Assembly (NCBI RefSeq): GCF_002752165.1
Contig: NZ_MOMB01000001.1
Span: forward strand, 1-64,000
Direction of reading: 5' to 3'
DNA from: Erwinia sp. OLFS4
GTDB lineage: Bacteria; Pseudomonadota; Gammaproteobacteria; Enterobacterales; Enterobacteriaceae
Length of the DNA stretch: 64,000 bases
Shown: positions 30,186 to 41,229 of the stretch, in pieces
Numbering within the stretch: position 1 is the first letter of the stretch
Layout: each line of letters opens with the position of its first letter
Notes under the pieces: generated by a model
What the model was told of the DNA's origin: nothing
The model's input: only the letters and a program-made list of their open reading frames with translations
The model's database searches: none
Program-made: the position numbers and the translations under genes

Positions 30186-30873
30186 TTCCCAGCACGCGCG
30201 CGGCATCGCTGTCGGTGCGCAGCAGTTGCTCGCTCGCGCCATCCCAGGCAATACGCCCATCGGCCACCAGCAAGGAACGCGGGGCAATGCGCAGCGCATC
30301 ATCAATATTATGAGACACCATCAGTAATGTGATGTCGCGCTGCTGACAAACGGTTTCAACCAGCTGCAACATTTCCTGACGCAGCGCCGGATCCAGTGCT
30401 GAAAACGGTTCATCCAGTAACAGAATCGGTTGCTGGCGTACCAGACAGCGCGCCAGCGCGGCGCGCTGACGCTGACCGCCGGACAGCTGGCCCGGCAGGC
30501 GATCAAGCAGGCCCGCCATACCGATTTGTCCGGCGATATCCGTCACCGTTTGCTTTTGTGCCGGGGTTAATTTCAGCCCCGGATGCAGCCCAAGCCCAAT
30601 GTTTTCCGCCACACTGAGATGCGGGAAAAGATTATGTTCCTGAAACAGCATTGAAACCGGCCGTTGGGCTGGGGGCGTGTGGGTATGGCGCTGGCCGTTT
30701 AGCTGAAGCTGACCCTGGCTTACCGTCAGAAAGCCGGCAATCAGGGATAGCAGGGTGCTTTTCCCCGCCCCGCTGGGGCCGAGTATCGCCACCCGTTCAC
30801 CCGCGGCCAGATGAAAACTGAAGCGCATCGGTAAATGGTGGTACAGATAAGTTAAATCAGTCAGCGTCAGCAT
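30172..30873 (-). CDS. thiQ: Thiamine/TPP ABC transporter ATP-binding protein
   Basis: A 233-residue ATPase that powers uptake of thiamine and thiamine pyrophosphate with ThiP and ThiB. Walker A is GPSGAGKST (32-40), the ABC signature LSGGQRQR, Walker [13 protein letters not shown], and the switch histidine lies in LMVSHN. The ATG at 30873 ([18 protein letters not shown]) matches E. coli and lies 16 bases inside thiP. It is the last gene of thiBPQ. Confidence 0.96.
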   Translation of the reverse strand: MLTLTDLTYLYHHLPMRFSFHLAAGERVAILGPSGAGKSTLLSLIAGFLTVSQGQLQLNGQRHTHTPPAQRPVSMLFQEHNLFPHLSVAENIGLGLHPGLKLTPAQKQTVTDIAGQIGMAGLLDRLPGQLSGGQRQRAALARCLVRQQPILLLDEPFSALDPALRQEMLQLVETVCQQRDITLLMVSHNIDDALRIAPRSLLVADGRIAWDGASEQLLRTDSDAARVLGISRR

Positions 30874-32467
30874 GGCGTTCCGGCAGTTTTTCAATCAGGG
30901 TAAATAATAAAAAGCAAATCGCCAGCAGAATAAGGGCGGTGACGGCCGCATCGCTACCGCGATAGGCGCCCATTTGCTGATAGAGGTAAAAAGGCAGAGT
31001 ACGAAAATCATCGTTGCCAAACAGCGCCACGATGCCAAAGTCGCCGATGGACATGACGCAGGCAAACGCCATCGCTTGTGCTAAGGGGCGGCGCAAGGCG
31101 CGCAGTTCAATCAGTCGTAGCCGGTTTATGCCGCTAATATTTAGCGACTGACACAGGCGGTCGTAGCGTGTTGCCAGATCACGCATGGGGTGGTCCAGCA
31201 CTTTCATTGCATAGGGGATGGCCATCAGCGCATTGGTAAACATCACCAGCGGGGCGGCAGACTGCGGTAAGCCGATAGTGGCATTCAGTAATAAGAACGC
31301 ACCGGTTGCCAGCACAATCCCCGGCATGGCGAGGATCAGCATACCGCTGGTTTCCAGCAGCTGTCCGGCCAGCAGATAATGACGCAGTCGTAAGCCGCGG
31401 CTGCTCCACAGCAGCATCATTGTCAAAATGACGCTCAGTACGCCGGCACCGCCGGCAATACGCAACGAGGTAAAGATGGCCTGCCACAGGGCCGTCTGTT
31501 GCATCACCGCGCTAACGCCATGGTGCAGGCCATTGATAATCACTGCCAGTAGCGGCGGCAATAGCAGTAACAGCGCCAGCAGGATAATCAGCGTATCGGC
31601 CAGGCGCTGTCCGCAGCTGTCTTCGCGACTGCGCCAGGCTTGCCCCTGGCTTTCTCCGGCGGGGATTGCCTTGCTAAGACGCTGGCTGAGTAGCAATAAT
31701 CCAAGACAAAAAATAAGCTGTAACAGCCCGAGTAACGCCGCGCGGCCGGTGTCATAGTCAAAGCTCAGTGCCTGATAAATTGCCAGTTCAAGGGTGGTGG
31801 CTTTGGGGCCGCCACCCAGCATCAGTACCGTGGCAAAGCTGGCAAAACAGAGCATAAAGATCAACGCGCCGATGGGCAGAATCTGGCGGCGCAGCCACGG
31901 CCATTCAACCAGTCGAAAATGATGGATCCCCCGCATACCCAGCTGTGCCGCCAGCTGCCGCTGCTCTCCGGGAATTTGCTCCAGTGCCTGTAGCAGCAGG
32001 CGGGTTGCCAGCGGCAGATTGAAAAAAACGTGTGCCAGTAAAATCCCCGGTAATCCATAGGGCGAAAAGTGCCAGGGAATGCCGAGGATGCCGGCCAGCT
32101 GTGCCAGCCAGCCTTCGCGGCCATAGACGCTGAGAATACCAAACACGGCGACCAGCGGCGGCAGAACCAGCGTCATGGCACACAGGCGAAGCAGTTTTTG
32201 CCGGCCAGGAAAACGGCGCTGGTAAAGCGCCCGTGCCAGCGGTATAGCCGGCAGCAGTGACAGCAGTGCGGAGAGAAATGCCTGTAAAAAGGAGAAACGC
32301 ACCACGTGCCACAGGTAGCTATCCTGCCAGACGGCCCTGAACGCGCCTGACGGGCTTTGCCCCCAGAGCGCGCCGAGGGTCGTCCCCGCCACAGAGACCA
32401 GCAACAGCGCCGCCAGTCCGCCAGGCATCAGCCAGCGGGCAATCAGTGGCTGACGGCGCGTTGCCAT
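30857..32467 (-). CDS. thiP: Thiamine/TPP ABC transporter permease
   Basis: A 536-residue inner-membrane permease, the same length as in E. coli, made of two fused six-helix BPD modules. Each carries an EAA-type loop for contact with ThiQ ([18 protein letters not shown] and the region [20 protein letters not shown]). The ATG at 32467 ([10 protein letters not shown]) is preferred over a start four codons upstream. It overlaps thiB by 25 bases and thiQ by 17, implying translational coupling. Confidence 0.97.
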   Translation of the reverse strand: MATRRQPLIARWLMPGGLAALLLVSVAGTTLGALWGQSPSGAFRAVWQDSYLWHVVRFSFLQAFLSALLSLLPAIPLARALYQRRFPGRQKLLRLCAMTLVLPPLVAVFGILSVYGREGWLAQLAGILGIPWHFSPYGLPGILLAHVFFNLPLATRLLLQALEQIPGEQRQLAAQLGMRGIHHFRLVEWPWLRRQILPIGALIFMLCFASFATVLMLGGGPKATTLELAIYQALSFDYDTGRAALLGLLQLIFCLGLLLLSQRLSKAIPAGESQGQAWRSREDSCGQRLADTLIILLALLLLLPPLLAVIINGLHHGVSAVMQQTALWQAIFTSLRIAGGAGVLSVILTMMLLWSSRGLRLRHYLLAGQLLETSGMLILAMPGIVLATGAFLLLNATIGLPQSAAPLVMFTNALMAIPYAMKVLDHPMRDLATRYDRLCQSLNISGINRLRLIELRALRRPLAQAMAFACVMSIGDFGIVALFGNDDFRTLPFYLYQQMGAYRGSDAAVTALILLAICFLLFTLIEKLPERHADAD

Positions 32468-33441
32468 GCCGAGACCCATGCTGAACGCTGATTAGCAATC
32501 TGCTGTGAACTGTATTGCAGTGCCACATCCGGTTTAATCAGGCGGGTAAAGTCCGCCGGCAGTGCCACCGGGACCACCGGGTACATCCAGTTACCGGTTG
32601 GGATGGTTTGCTGGAAGTCGGGTGAGAGTACGAACTGCATAAACCGCTGGGCCAGCGCAGGCTGCTTGCTGGATTTTAGCTGTGCTGCCACTTCCACCTG
32701 CAGATAATGGCCTTCGCTGAAGCTGGCTGCCACATAGTTAACTTTTTTCTCTTCAATCATGTGATAGGCCGGTGAAGTGGTATAACTGAGCACCATATCA
32801 GCTTCCCCTTTCAGAAACAGCCCATAAGCTTCGCTCCAGCCTTTGGTGACCGTCACGGTTTTTTTCGCCAGCTGTTGCCAGGCCTGTGGAGTTTTGTCAC
32901 CAAAGACTTTTTGCATCCATAACAGTAGCCCCAGTCCCGGCGTGCTGGTGCGTGGATCTTCATACACCACTTTAATCGGCGCGGAGCCTTCCACCAGCTC
33001 TTTCAGGCTCTTAGGGGGGGAAGGCAGCCGGTTTTTGTCATATACAAAGGCGAAATAACCGTAATCAAAAGGGATAAAGGTGTTGTCATGCCAGCCACCG
33101 GGCACCTGCAGATTGGTGGTGTTAACGCCGGCAGGAGCAAAAAGCCCGCTGTTACTGGCGGCGGCCAGCAAATTATTATCGAGACCGATAACCACGTCGG
33201 CATGGCTGTTTTTGCCCTCCATGCGCAGGCGGTTGAGCAGCGAAACGCCATCTTCCAGCGTGACATACTTCAGCTGGCAGTCACACTGTTTTTCAAACGC
33301 TTTTTTAACGGCGGGACCGGGGCCCCAGTCGGCGGAGAAGGCGCTGTAGGTGTAAACCGTCAGAACAGGTTTTGCGGCAAATGCCGGGGCGGATAAAAGA
33401 ATAGCAGCAGACAGGATATATTTTAACACTTTGCGCTCCAT
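32443..33441 (-). CDS. thiB: Thiamine/TPP-binding periplasmic protein
   Basis: A 332-residue periplasmic binding protein (TbpA) with a signal peptide (KYILSAAILLSAPAFA) and the mature start KPVLTVYTYSAFSADWGPGP. Ligand-region segments conserved with E. coli include FVYDKN, DPRTSTPGLGLLLWMQKVFG, KGWSEAYGLFLKGEADMVLS and IPTGNWMYPV. Neither possible start (ATG 33441 or TTG 33465) has a strong ribosome-binding site; ATG 33441 is chosen. Expression is under a TPP riboswitch 48 bases upstream. Confidence 0.95.
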   Translation of the reverse strand: MERKVLKYILSAAILLSAPAFAAKPVLTVYTYSAFSADWGPGPAVKKAFEKQCDCQLKYVTLEDGVSLLNRLRMEGKNSHADVVIGLDNNLLAAASNSGLFAPAGVNTTNLQVPGGWHDNTFIPFDYGYFAFVYDKNRLPSPPKSLKELVEGSAPIKVVYEDPRTSTPGLGLLLWMQKVFGDKTPQAWQQLAKKTVTVTKGWSEAYGLFLKGEADMVLSYTTSPAYHMIEEKKVNYVAASFSEGHYLQVEVAAQLKSSKQPALAQRFMQFVLSPDFQQTIPTGNWMYPVVPVALPADFTRLIKPDVALQYSSQQIANQRSAWVSAWQRAVSH

Positions 33442-33488
33442 AGTCAGGATATAAAGAGGTCGCAAAGGACTTGAGTAAACAAACTGAG

Positions 33489-33727
33489 TCTCAAATCCCT
33501 ACGCCGGTGTTGACCGGATCAGGTTCGACGGGTTTTTTCTCAGCCTGGTTTTAAACTTGCTGCGCGGTATTGATCCGGCGTCGGGCAGTGCGCGCAATCC
33601 TCACATACCCTCGTATGCTGTGGTTGCTGTGCGCTGTCCTTCCCCGGCTGAATACCTGCTCGCGACGTTTATATTTTGCTGCGCGGTATTGAACCGACAG
33701 TTTTATATTCCAGGCACCCCGTTGAGA
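33489..33727 (-). promoter_or_regulatory. TPP riboswitch (thi box) of thiBPQ with expanded P3 arm
   Basis: On the minus strand the 5' half has GGGGTGCC and the 3' half has GCTGAGA (33538-33544), ACCCG, AACCTGATC and CCGGCGTAGGGA, in the order of the THI element. P1 is closed by TCTCAA/TTGAGA at the two ends (33722-33727 with 33489-33494). The P3 arm begins CCTGG (33710-33714) and closes CCAGG (33544-33548). The two arms are separated by 161 nt, whereas the E. coli thiM P3 loop is only a few bases. TPP binding is expected to reduce thiB expression. Confidence 0.92.
33557..33696. repeat. Palindromic element flanked by 21-bp direct repeats, inside the riboswitch P3 arm
   Basis: Two 21-bp direct copies, starting TTGCTGCGCGGTATTGA and differing at one base (T versus A), lie at 33557-33577 and 33676-33696. 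The 98 bases between them fold on themselves: CGTCG/CGACG near the ends, then GCGC-type arms, and GTATGC versus GCATAC at the apex (around 33613-33618). The look is of a small non-coding repeat (MITE-like). Whether copies exist elsewhere in the genome cannot be tested here. Confidence 0.6.
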
Positions 33728-33766
33728 ACGTCTGATTGTAATCGTTCCGGCGCCCGGCCGAAAGCA

Positions 33767-35428
33767 TTATGGTTGCGGTGGGGCAAACCAGGCAGATTTA
33801 AAATCAAACCAGCCCAGTGAATTCATATTGATGCCGCGCATGCTGCGCTGACCCTGTAGTAACAGCCAGTGGTGAAACAGGGGGTGCAGATAGCCCTGTT
33901 CAATCAGCTGCTGGCACCACTCCGCCAGCGGCAGACGGCGTTCGCGCCAGCGCTGGACGTCTTCTTCCCAGGGCAAATCAATACAGTGACGCAGCAACGG
34001 AATGTCGTAAAGTGAACTGAACAAGGAATAGGTCAACGGTGGCGTGAAGTTAATGCAGCCGAGCCAGAGGTCGCTGGCGACTTCTCCGTGATACCACTGT
34101 GAATATTCAACCTGCTGGGTGTGCAGGGTGATCCCTTCAGCCGCCAGCAGCGGGGCCAGCAGGTCAGCAATGGCCTGATGTTCAACATGGTCACGATACC
34201 AGGTCAGGGTCAGGCTGTTCAGGTGATCTGGTTTTGTATCATTGCCTATCTGACGGCGATGGTGCCAGCGCGGCAGCAGGCCATAAGCCGGCGACCAGTA
34301 GCGCTGATAGTTTATGCCGCTTTGATTAAGAATGGTTATTGGGGTAAAGCGGCTGCTTAGCCAGCGCCGGAGCCGGGCATCACGGCCTTTTTCCGAGCGC
34401 TGGTCAAAGAGTAAAAAGTAGCAGCCCTCTTCCAGGCGGCTCTCTTCATCCGTTTTGTCATCCTGTTCACCTTGCAGCGTCACGCCGGCATAAACCAGCT
34501 CGTTGCTGATGTCCGGGAGCACCCAGATATTGACCTCATCGAGCAGCGCCCGGTAGCCAAAGTAGTCATCAAACGCGTCGATACGCAGCTGCGTCGCCTG
34601 ATTACGTACCACCCTATACGGGCCGGTGCCCACCGGCTGACGGGCGAAATTTTCCTGTAAATGCCAGTCGCGGGGCAGGATCAGGGCGCCGACGCTTCCC
34701 AGCAGCCAGGGCAACCATTCATCCGGCTGGCTAAGATGAATATCCAGTGTCCAGGGGCCGGGGGAAATCAGCTGATCAATATGGGCCATCAGGGGTTGAT
34801 TGCGCGCCCTTTGCAGCGTGGCAATGACATCGGCCATTTCCAGTTCTTTTCCCGAATGGAAATGGATGGCCGGACGCAAAAAAAAGCGCCAGTGTAATGG
34901 GGATATTTTCTGCCAGTGATGGGCAATATCGGATTCGACTTCCCCGTTTTCCTCATTTATTTGCGTCAGACCGCTAAATATCTGACGAGCCAGATGGGTT
35001 TCTGAGCGGCGCAGCGGTGTGCCGGGAAGCAGGTTTAGCAGCGGGCGGTAGTAAAGCACCCGCATAATATGTTTTCCCTGGCGGAAGCTGCGGCCGAGGT
35101 GTGACAGCAGCATCTGGCGCACCGCTTGCCGGTCACCAACAAGCTGCACCAGCTGGTCGATGCGATCCTGATCGAGCAGGTCTTCAGCCCGCTGCTGTTG
35201 CAGGGCCAGGCCAGTATAGAGAAAACGCAGATGCGAACGTTTGCCACGGCCAGCTTCCGCCTGCCATTCCAGCCAGCCTTCGGTCTGCATTGCGCTAAGC
35301 AGATTACGCATGTGCCGGCGCTAACAGTTGAGCTGTTGGGCCAGTTCACTGAGCGTGGTCTCCTGCGCCATGCCGTGACAATATTGCCACAGGCGGATAA
35401 ATTGCTGCTGCAAACGGGAAGAGGACAT
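33767..35428 (-). pseudogene. sgrR: sgrR, interrupted by an in-frame amber codon
   Basis: SgrR is the activator of the small RNA SgrS in glucose-phosphate stress. The gene reads from ATG 35428 ([17 protein letters not shown]) for 35 codons to TAG at 35323-35321, then resumes in the same frame with [12 protein letters not shown] and runs intact for 514+ residues to 33767. E. coli has Ser at the stop position (LSCSRRHMR), so one base change (TCG to TAG) explains it. The stop falls inside the N-terminal helix-turn-helix. The solute-binding-like C-terminal domain is complete ([40 protein letters not shown]). A restart at ATG 35311 would give a protein without its DNA-binding domain. Sequencing error or suppression cannot be excluded. 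Confidence 0.85.
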
Positions 35429-35495
35429 AAATAGGGAACCTCGTCACCTAAGTCATCTGTTTTTTATGCCCTATATTACGCTGATAATTAACCGT

Positions 35496-35594
35496 GATGA
35501 AAGGGCCGGCGTTTTTGTCGCCTGGCCTGGACATTCATTAACTGAAAGGGACTTTCCCGATCAGCGTGGACCCTGGTCTGCGCTGGTTTTTTTT
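35496..35594 (+). ncRNA. sgrS: Candidate SgrS small RNA (short form without sgrT)
   Basis: The transcript is divergent from sgrR, the E. coli arrangement. A -10 box GATAAT (35483-35488) lies 7 bases before GATGAAAGGG, which resembles the 5' end of E. coli SgrS (GATGAAGCAAGGGG). It ends in a strong intrinsic terminator: a 10-pair stem from CAGCG (35562) to CGCTG (35585), then GTTTTTTTT, matching the GCTGGTTTTTTTT end of SgrS and the poly-U needed for Hfq. At about 99 nt it is less than half the E. coli length and has no SgrT frame. The ptsG-pairing seed is not clearly conserved (ACTGAAAGG versus GACTGAGTATTGG), so the identity is probable, not proven. Confidence 0.5.
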
Positions 35595-35626
35595 ATGCTG
35601 CAGCTGGCGGATGGGTTGCCAGTACA

Positions 35627-35645
35627 GCCCGCCGTCACGGCGGGC
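35627..35645 (-). terminator. Hairpin at the end of the leu operon
   Basis: GCCCGCCG (35627-35634) and CGGCGGGC (35638-35645) form an 8-pair GC stem with a 3-base loop, 10 bases beyond the leuD stop. No T-run follows on the minus strand. It probably marks the end of, or protects, the leuABCD mRNA. Confidence 0.5.
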
Positions 35646-35654
35646 CAGGCGATA

Positions 35655-36260
35655 TTACTGCAGAAAGGCCGGCTGGTTAGCTTCGTAGCGGGAAATGGCC
35701 TCTTCGTGTTGCAGCGTCAGACCAATGCTGTCCAGGCCATTGAGCATACAGTGGCGACGGAAACTGTCGAGATCGAAAGGGTAATGTTTGTCGCCGGCAA
35801 TGACCTCTTTGTTCTCCAGATCGACGGTAAAACGGATGCCGGGTTGCGCCCCGACCAGGCTGAACAGTTCGTCGACCTGCTGTTCACTCAGAATCACCGG
35901 TAACAGCTGGTTATTAAACGCATTGCCATAGAAGATATCGGCAAAACCCGGCGCAATAACCACGTGAAAACCGAAGTCGGTCAGCGCCCAGGGCGCATGT
36001 TCGCGCGACGATCCGCAGCCGAAGTTTTCACGTGCCAGCAAAATACTCGCGCCTTTAAATGCCGGTTTGTTCAGAACAAACTGCGGATTGGGCTGCTGGC
36101 CGGCATCGTCAAGATAGCGCCAGTCATTAAATAAATGAATACCAAAGCCGGTACGCGTCACTTTCTGCAGAAACTGTTTGGGAATAATTGCGTCGGTATC
36201 CACATTTGCGGCATCCAGCGGGGCAACAATCCCGGTGTGCTGCGTAAATTTTTTCGCCAT
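35655..36260 (-). CDS. leuD: 3-isopropylmalate dehydratase small subunit
   Basis: A 201-residue swivel-domain subunit that pairs with LeuC to isomerise 2- to 3-isopropylmalate. Motifs: [29 protein letters not shown] and [16 protein letters not shown], all characteristic of aconitase-family domain 4. It lies 10 bases after leuC and ends the leuABCD operon. In E. coli setA follows; it is missing here and sgrS/sgrR is the next locus. Confidence 0.98.
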   Translation of the reverse strand: MAKKFTQHTGIVAPLDAANVDTDAIIPKQFLQKVTRTGFGIHLFNDWRYLDDAGQQPNPQFVLNKPAFKGASILLARENFGCGSSREHAPWALTDFGFHVVIAPGFADIFYGNAFNNQLLPVILSEQQVDELFSLVGAQPGIRFTVDLENKEVIAGDKHYPFDLDSFRRHCMLNGLDSIGLTLQHEEAISRYEANQPAFLQ

Positions 36261-36270
36261 GATTTTTTCC

Positions 36271-37671
36271 TCAGTTCAGTTGACGAATATCGGCAAAATG
36301 GCCGGTAACGGCGGCGGCGGCGGCCATGGCCGGGCTAACCAGATGCGTACGGCCGCCGCGTCCCTGACGACCTTCAAAGTTACGGTTGCTGGTGGAAGCA
36401 CAGCGTTCACCAGGTGCCAGCCTGTCGTTATTCATTGCCAGACACATGGAACAGCCCGGCAGACGCCATTCAAAACCTGCCTCAAGGAAAATCTTGTCCA
36501 GACCTTCGGCTTCCGCTTGTGCTTTCACCGGCCCGGAGCCCGGGACTACCATGGCCAGTACGCCAGGGGCGACTTTACGGCCTTTGGCAATCGCGGCGGC
36601 GGCGCGCAGATCCTCAATACGTGAATTGGTGCAGGAGCCGATAAACACTTTGTCGATTTTTATCCCGGTCAGACAGATCCCCGGCTGTAAGTCCATATAT
36701 GCCAGCGCTTTTTCAGCAGAGGCCCGTTCTACCGGGTCGGCATAGCTCGCCGGATTAGGGATCAGCTGATCAACGGCAATCACCTGACCTGGATTGGTTC
36801 CCCAGGTTACCTGTGGGGCGATATCCGCCGCGTTCAGCGTTACTACGCTATCAAATCTGGCCTGTGGATCGGACCTGAGAGTACGCCAGTATTCCACGGC
36901 GCGCTGCCAGTTTTCCCCTTTAGGGGCAAACTGACGGCCCTGCAGATAGGCAAAGGTCGTGTCATCCGGTGCCACCAGACCGGCTTTAGCGCCCATTTCA
37001 ATTGCCATGTTACACAGGGTCATACGGCCTTCCATGCTCAGGGCTTCGATAGCGCTGCCGCAAAATTCCACCACGTGGCTGGTGCCGCCGGCGCTGCCGG
37101 TTTTACCGATGATAGCCAGCACGATGTCTTTGGCGGTAATGCCCGGGGCAACCTGACCATTGACCTCAATTTTCATGGTTTTAGCCCGGCCTTGTTTCAG
37201 CGTCTGGGTGGCCAGTACATGTTCCACTTCCGAGGTGCCAATACCAAACGCCAGCGCGCCGAAAGCGCCGTGGGTAGCGGTATGCGAGTCGCCGCAGACG
37301 ATGGTCATACCGGGCAGCGTCATGCCTTGTTCCGGGCCAATGACATGCACAATGCCCTGGAATGGGTGGTTAAGATCGTAAAGCTGAACGCCAAATTCAT
37401 GGCAGTTTTTGATCAGCTCCTGCATCTGGATACGCGCCATTTCACCGCTGGCGTTAATGTCCCGCGTCTGGGTGGAGACATTGTGATCCATGGTGGCAAA
37501 GGTTTTCCCTGGCTGGCGTACCGGACGCCCCTGGGCGCGCAGCCCGTCAAATGCCTGGGGCGAGGTAACCTCGTGTACCAGGTGGCGGTCTATATATAAC
37601 AGCGGCGTTTCCTGAGGGGCTTCGTAAACGACATGTGCATCAAACAGCTTCTGGTATAAAGTTTTGCTCAT
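36271..37671 (-). CDS. leuC: 3-isopropylmalate dehydratase large subunit
   Basis: A 466-residue aconitase-family enzyme holding a [4Fe-4S] cluster through Cys347 (GSCTNSR), Cys407 and Cys410 (CSMCLAMN), the E. coli positions. Other conserved blocks are [10 protein letters not shown] and [20 protein letters not shown]. The start ATG 37671 ([18 protein letters not shown]) is used; the longer open frame upstream lies within leuB. It begins 4 bases after the leuB stop. Confidence 0.98.
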   Translation of the reverse strand: MSKTLYQKLFDAHVVYEAPQETPLLYIDRHLVHEVTSPQAFDGLRAQGRPVRQPGKTFATMDHNVSTQTRDINASGEMARIQMQELIKNCHEFGVQLYDLNHPFQGIVHVIGPEQGMTLPGMTIVCGDSHTATHGAFGALAFGIGTSEVEHVLATQTLKQGRAKTMKIEVNGQVAPGITAKDIVLAIIGKTGSAGGTSHVVEFCGSAIEALSMEGRMTLCNMAIEMGAKAGLVAPDDTTFAYLQGRQFAPKGENWQRAVEYWRTLRSDPQARFDSVVTLNAADIAPQVTWGTNPGQVIAVDQLIPNPASYADPVERASAEKALAYMDLQPGICLTGIKIDKVFIGSCTNSRIEDLRAAAAIAKGRKVAPGVLAMVVPGSGPVKAQAEAEGLDKIFLEAGFEWRLPGCSMCLAMNNDRLAPGERCASTSNRNFEGRQGRGGRTHLVSPAMAAAAAVTGHFADIRQLN

Positions 37672-37675
37672 TTTT

Positions 37676-40335
<2,660 letters not shown>

Positions 40336-40375
40336 TGAATTGTTCCTTGTCGTTTATGTCACCCGTGCAACGAGC

Positions 40376-40404
40376 ATAAAAAAACCCGCGCACTGGCGCG
40401 GGTT
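40376..40404 (-). terminator. leu operon attenuator
   Basis: On the minus strand AACCCGCG and CGCGGGTT pair (40397-40404 with 40383-40390) and are followed directly by a T-run (rc of 40376-40384). This is an intrinsic terminator placed 24 bases after the leuL stop and 40 before leuA, the layout of leucine attenuation. Confidence 0.92.
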
Positions 40405-40428
40405 CTTATAGTGTCTGCAGGTTGAGGA

Positions 40429-40512
40429 TTACCCCGTAAAACCACCCACAAATCTACCGCGCGCAGTGAAGGCGTGTAGTAGTAGATTTGATAGACGGCG
40501 GGTAAAACGCAT
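40429..40512 (-). CDS. leuL: leu operon leader peptide
   Basis: A 27-residue peptide starting MRFTRRLSNLLLHAFTARGR. Its four leucine codons are all the rare CTA (residues 7, 10, 11 and 12). Ribosome stalling at these codons when charged leucyl-tRNA is scarce prevents the attenuator from forming. The E. coli leader has a similar run (GLLLLNAFIVRGRPVGG) and the same HAF/NAF-x-x-RGR-x-VGG pattern, so identification is firm although the frame is far below usual gene-finding size. Confidence 0.93.
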   Translation of the reverse strand: MRFTRRLSNLLLHAFTARGRFVGGFTG

Positions 40513-40546
40513 GACCGGCAAACCTTAATTAATTAATGATGGTTAA

Positions 40547-40575
40547 TTGGTACTTGATTTACCGGGTAATGTCAA
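40547..40575 (-). promoter_or_regulatory. leu operon promoter
   Basis: On the minus strand a perfect -35 box TTGACA (40575-40570) is followed after 17 bases by TACCAA as a weak -10 (an offset of one base gives ACCAAT). This lies about 35 bases upstream of leuL, as for the E. coli leu promoter with its TTGACA. Confidence 0.6.
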
Positions 40576-41229
40576 CCACCGCTAAGCGCGGTTCACTGGC
40601 TGCGGTTAGCGGAATATGCTGGCAATGCAGGCAAAGAAAAAGTGCCAGGGGTAATTTATTTAACTGATTGATTGATAGTTATTTTAATAATATTCATTGT
40701 GAATACTGAGACCATGAAAGTCTGGTGTGCCCTGTAATAGTCTCACGCAGGTAATCAGTATATTTTAAGGGGTTATGGCCGGTTATATGGTGAATTATTT
40801 TGTCCCTGTCAGCAGAAGTGGCAGTTCAGACTTTCTTTAGCCAGGAGAATGAAACTACCCAGGCGTAATCCTCCACGCTTATTTCAAAGACAAAATATAA
40901 TCACTAAATAAATTTTATATTTCGAAATAATTCACTAAAGTCTGCCGGTTTTATTTTCCTGTTGTCCGGTTTTCCACGTGTTCCCCGGAAAAGCCTGCCG
41001 GCAAATAAACATCAATTCGCCACGGCAGCGTTTGCCTGCCAGCCCGACAGCGGTTAAGGTAATTCGTCAGGCATTTTCTCATCACGCAGCGTGACTACCC
41101 GGTAGCCGGCGTGGAAATGAATTCCGTGCTTATCAATTAAAGATGTCGACCTTGCCAGGCTGCTTTTATCAGCGGTGTGTCATCGTCATTGCAGGTTAGT
41201 TCAGTATTCCTAAAAGCCTGGAGGCAAAA
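40576..41229. other. Intergenic region between leu and ilvIH (no leuO)
   Basis: About 650 bases without a supported gene. In E. coli leuO lies here; I see no leuO coding sequence or remnant on either strand. Stretches at 40650-40700 and 40895-40945 are AT-rich, as expected for the upstream Lrp and H-NS sites that control ilvIH, but I cannot define individual sites. ilvI is preceded by GGAGG at 41220-41224. Confidence 0.6.

Noticed and set aside
35311-35323. Annotating sgrR as an intact 514-residue gene starting at 35311
   Set aside because: The 35 codons upstream of the TAG match the E. coli SgrR N-terminus and are in the same frame, so the gene is interrupted rather than naturally short.
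35466-35903. 145-codon frame that could be taken for SgrT or a new gene
   Set aside because: Its first part spans the sRNA candidate and terminator, the rest is antisense to leuD; it has no similarity to SgrT (MRQFYQHYF...).
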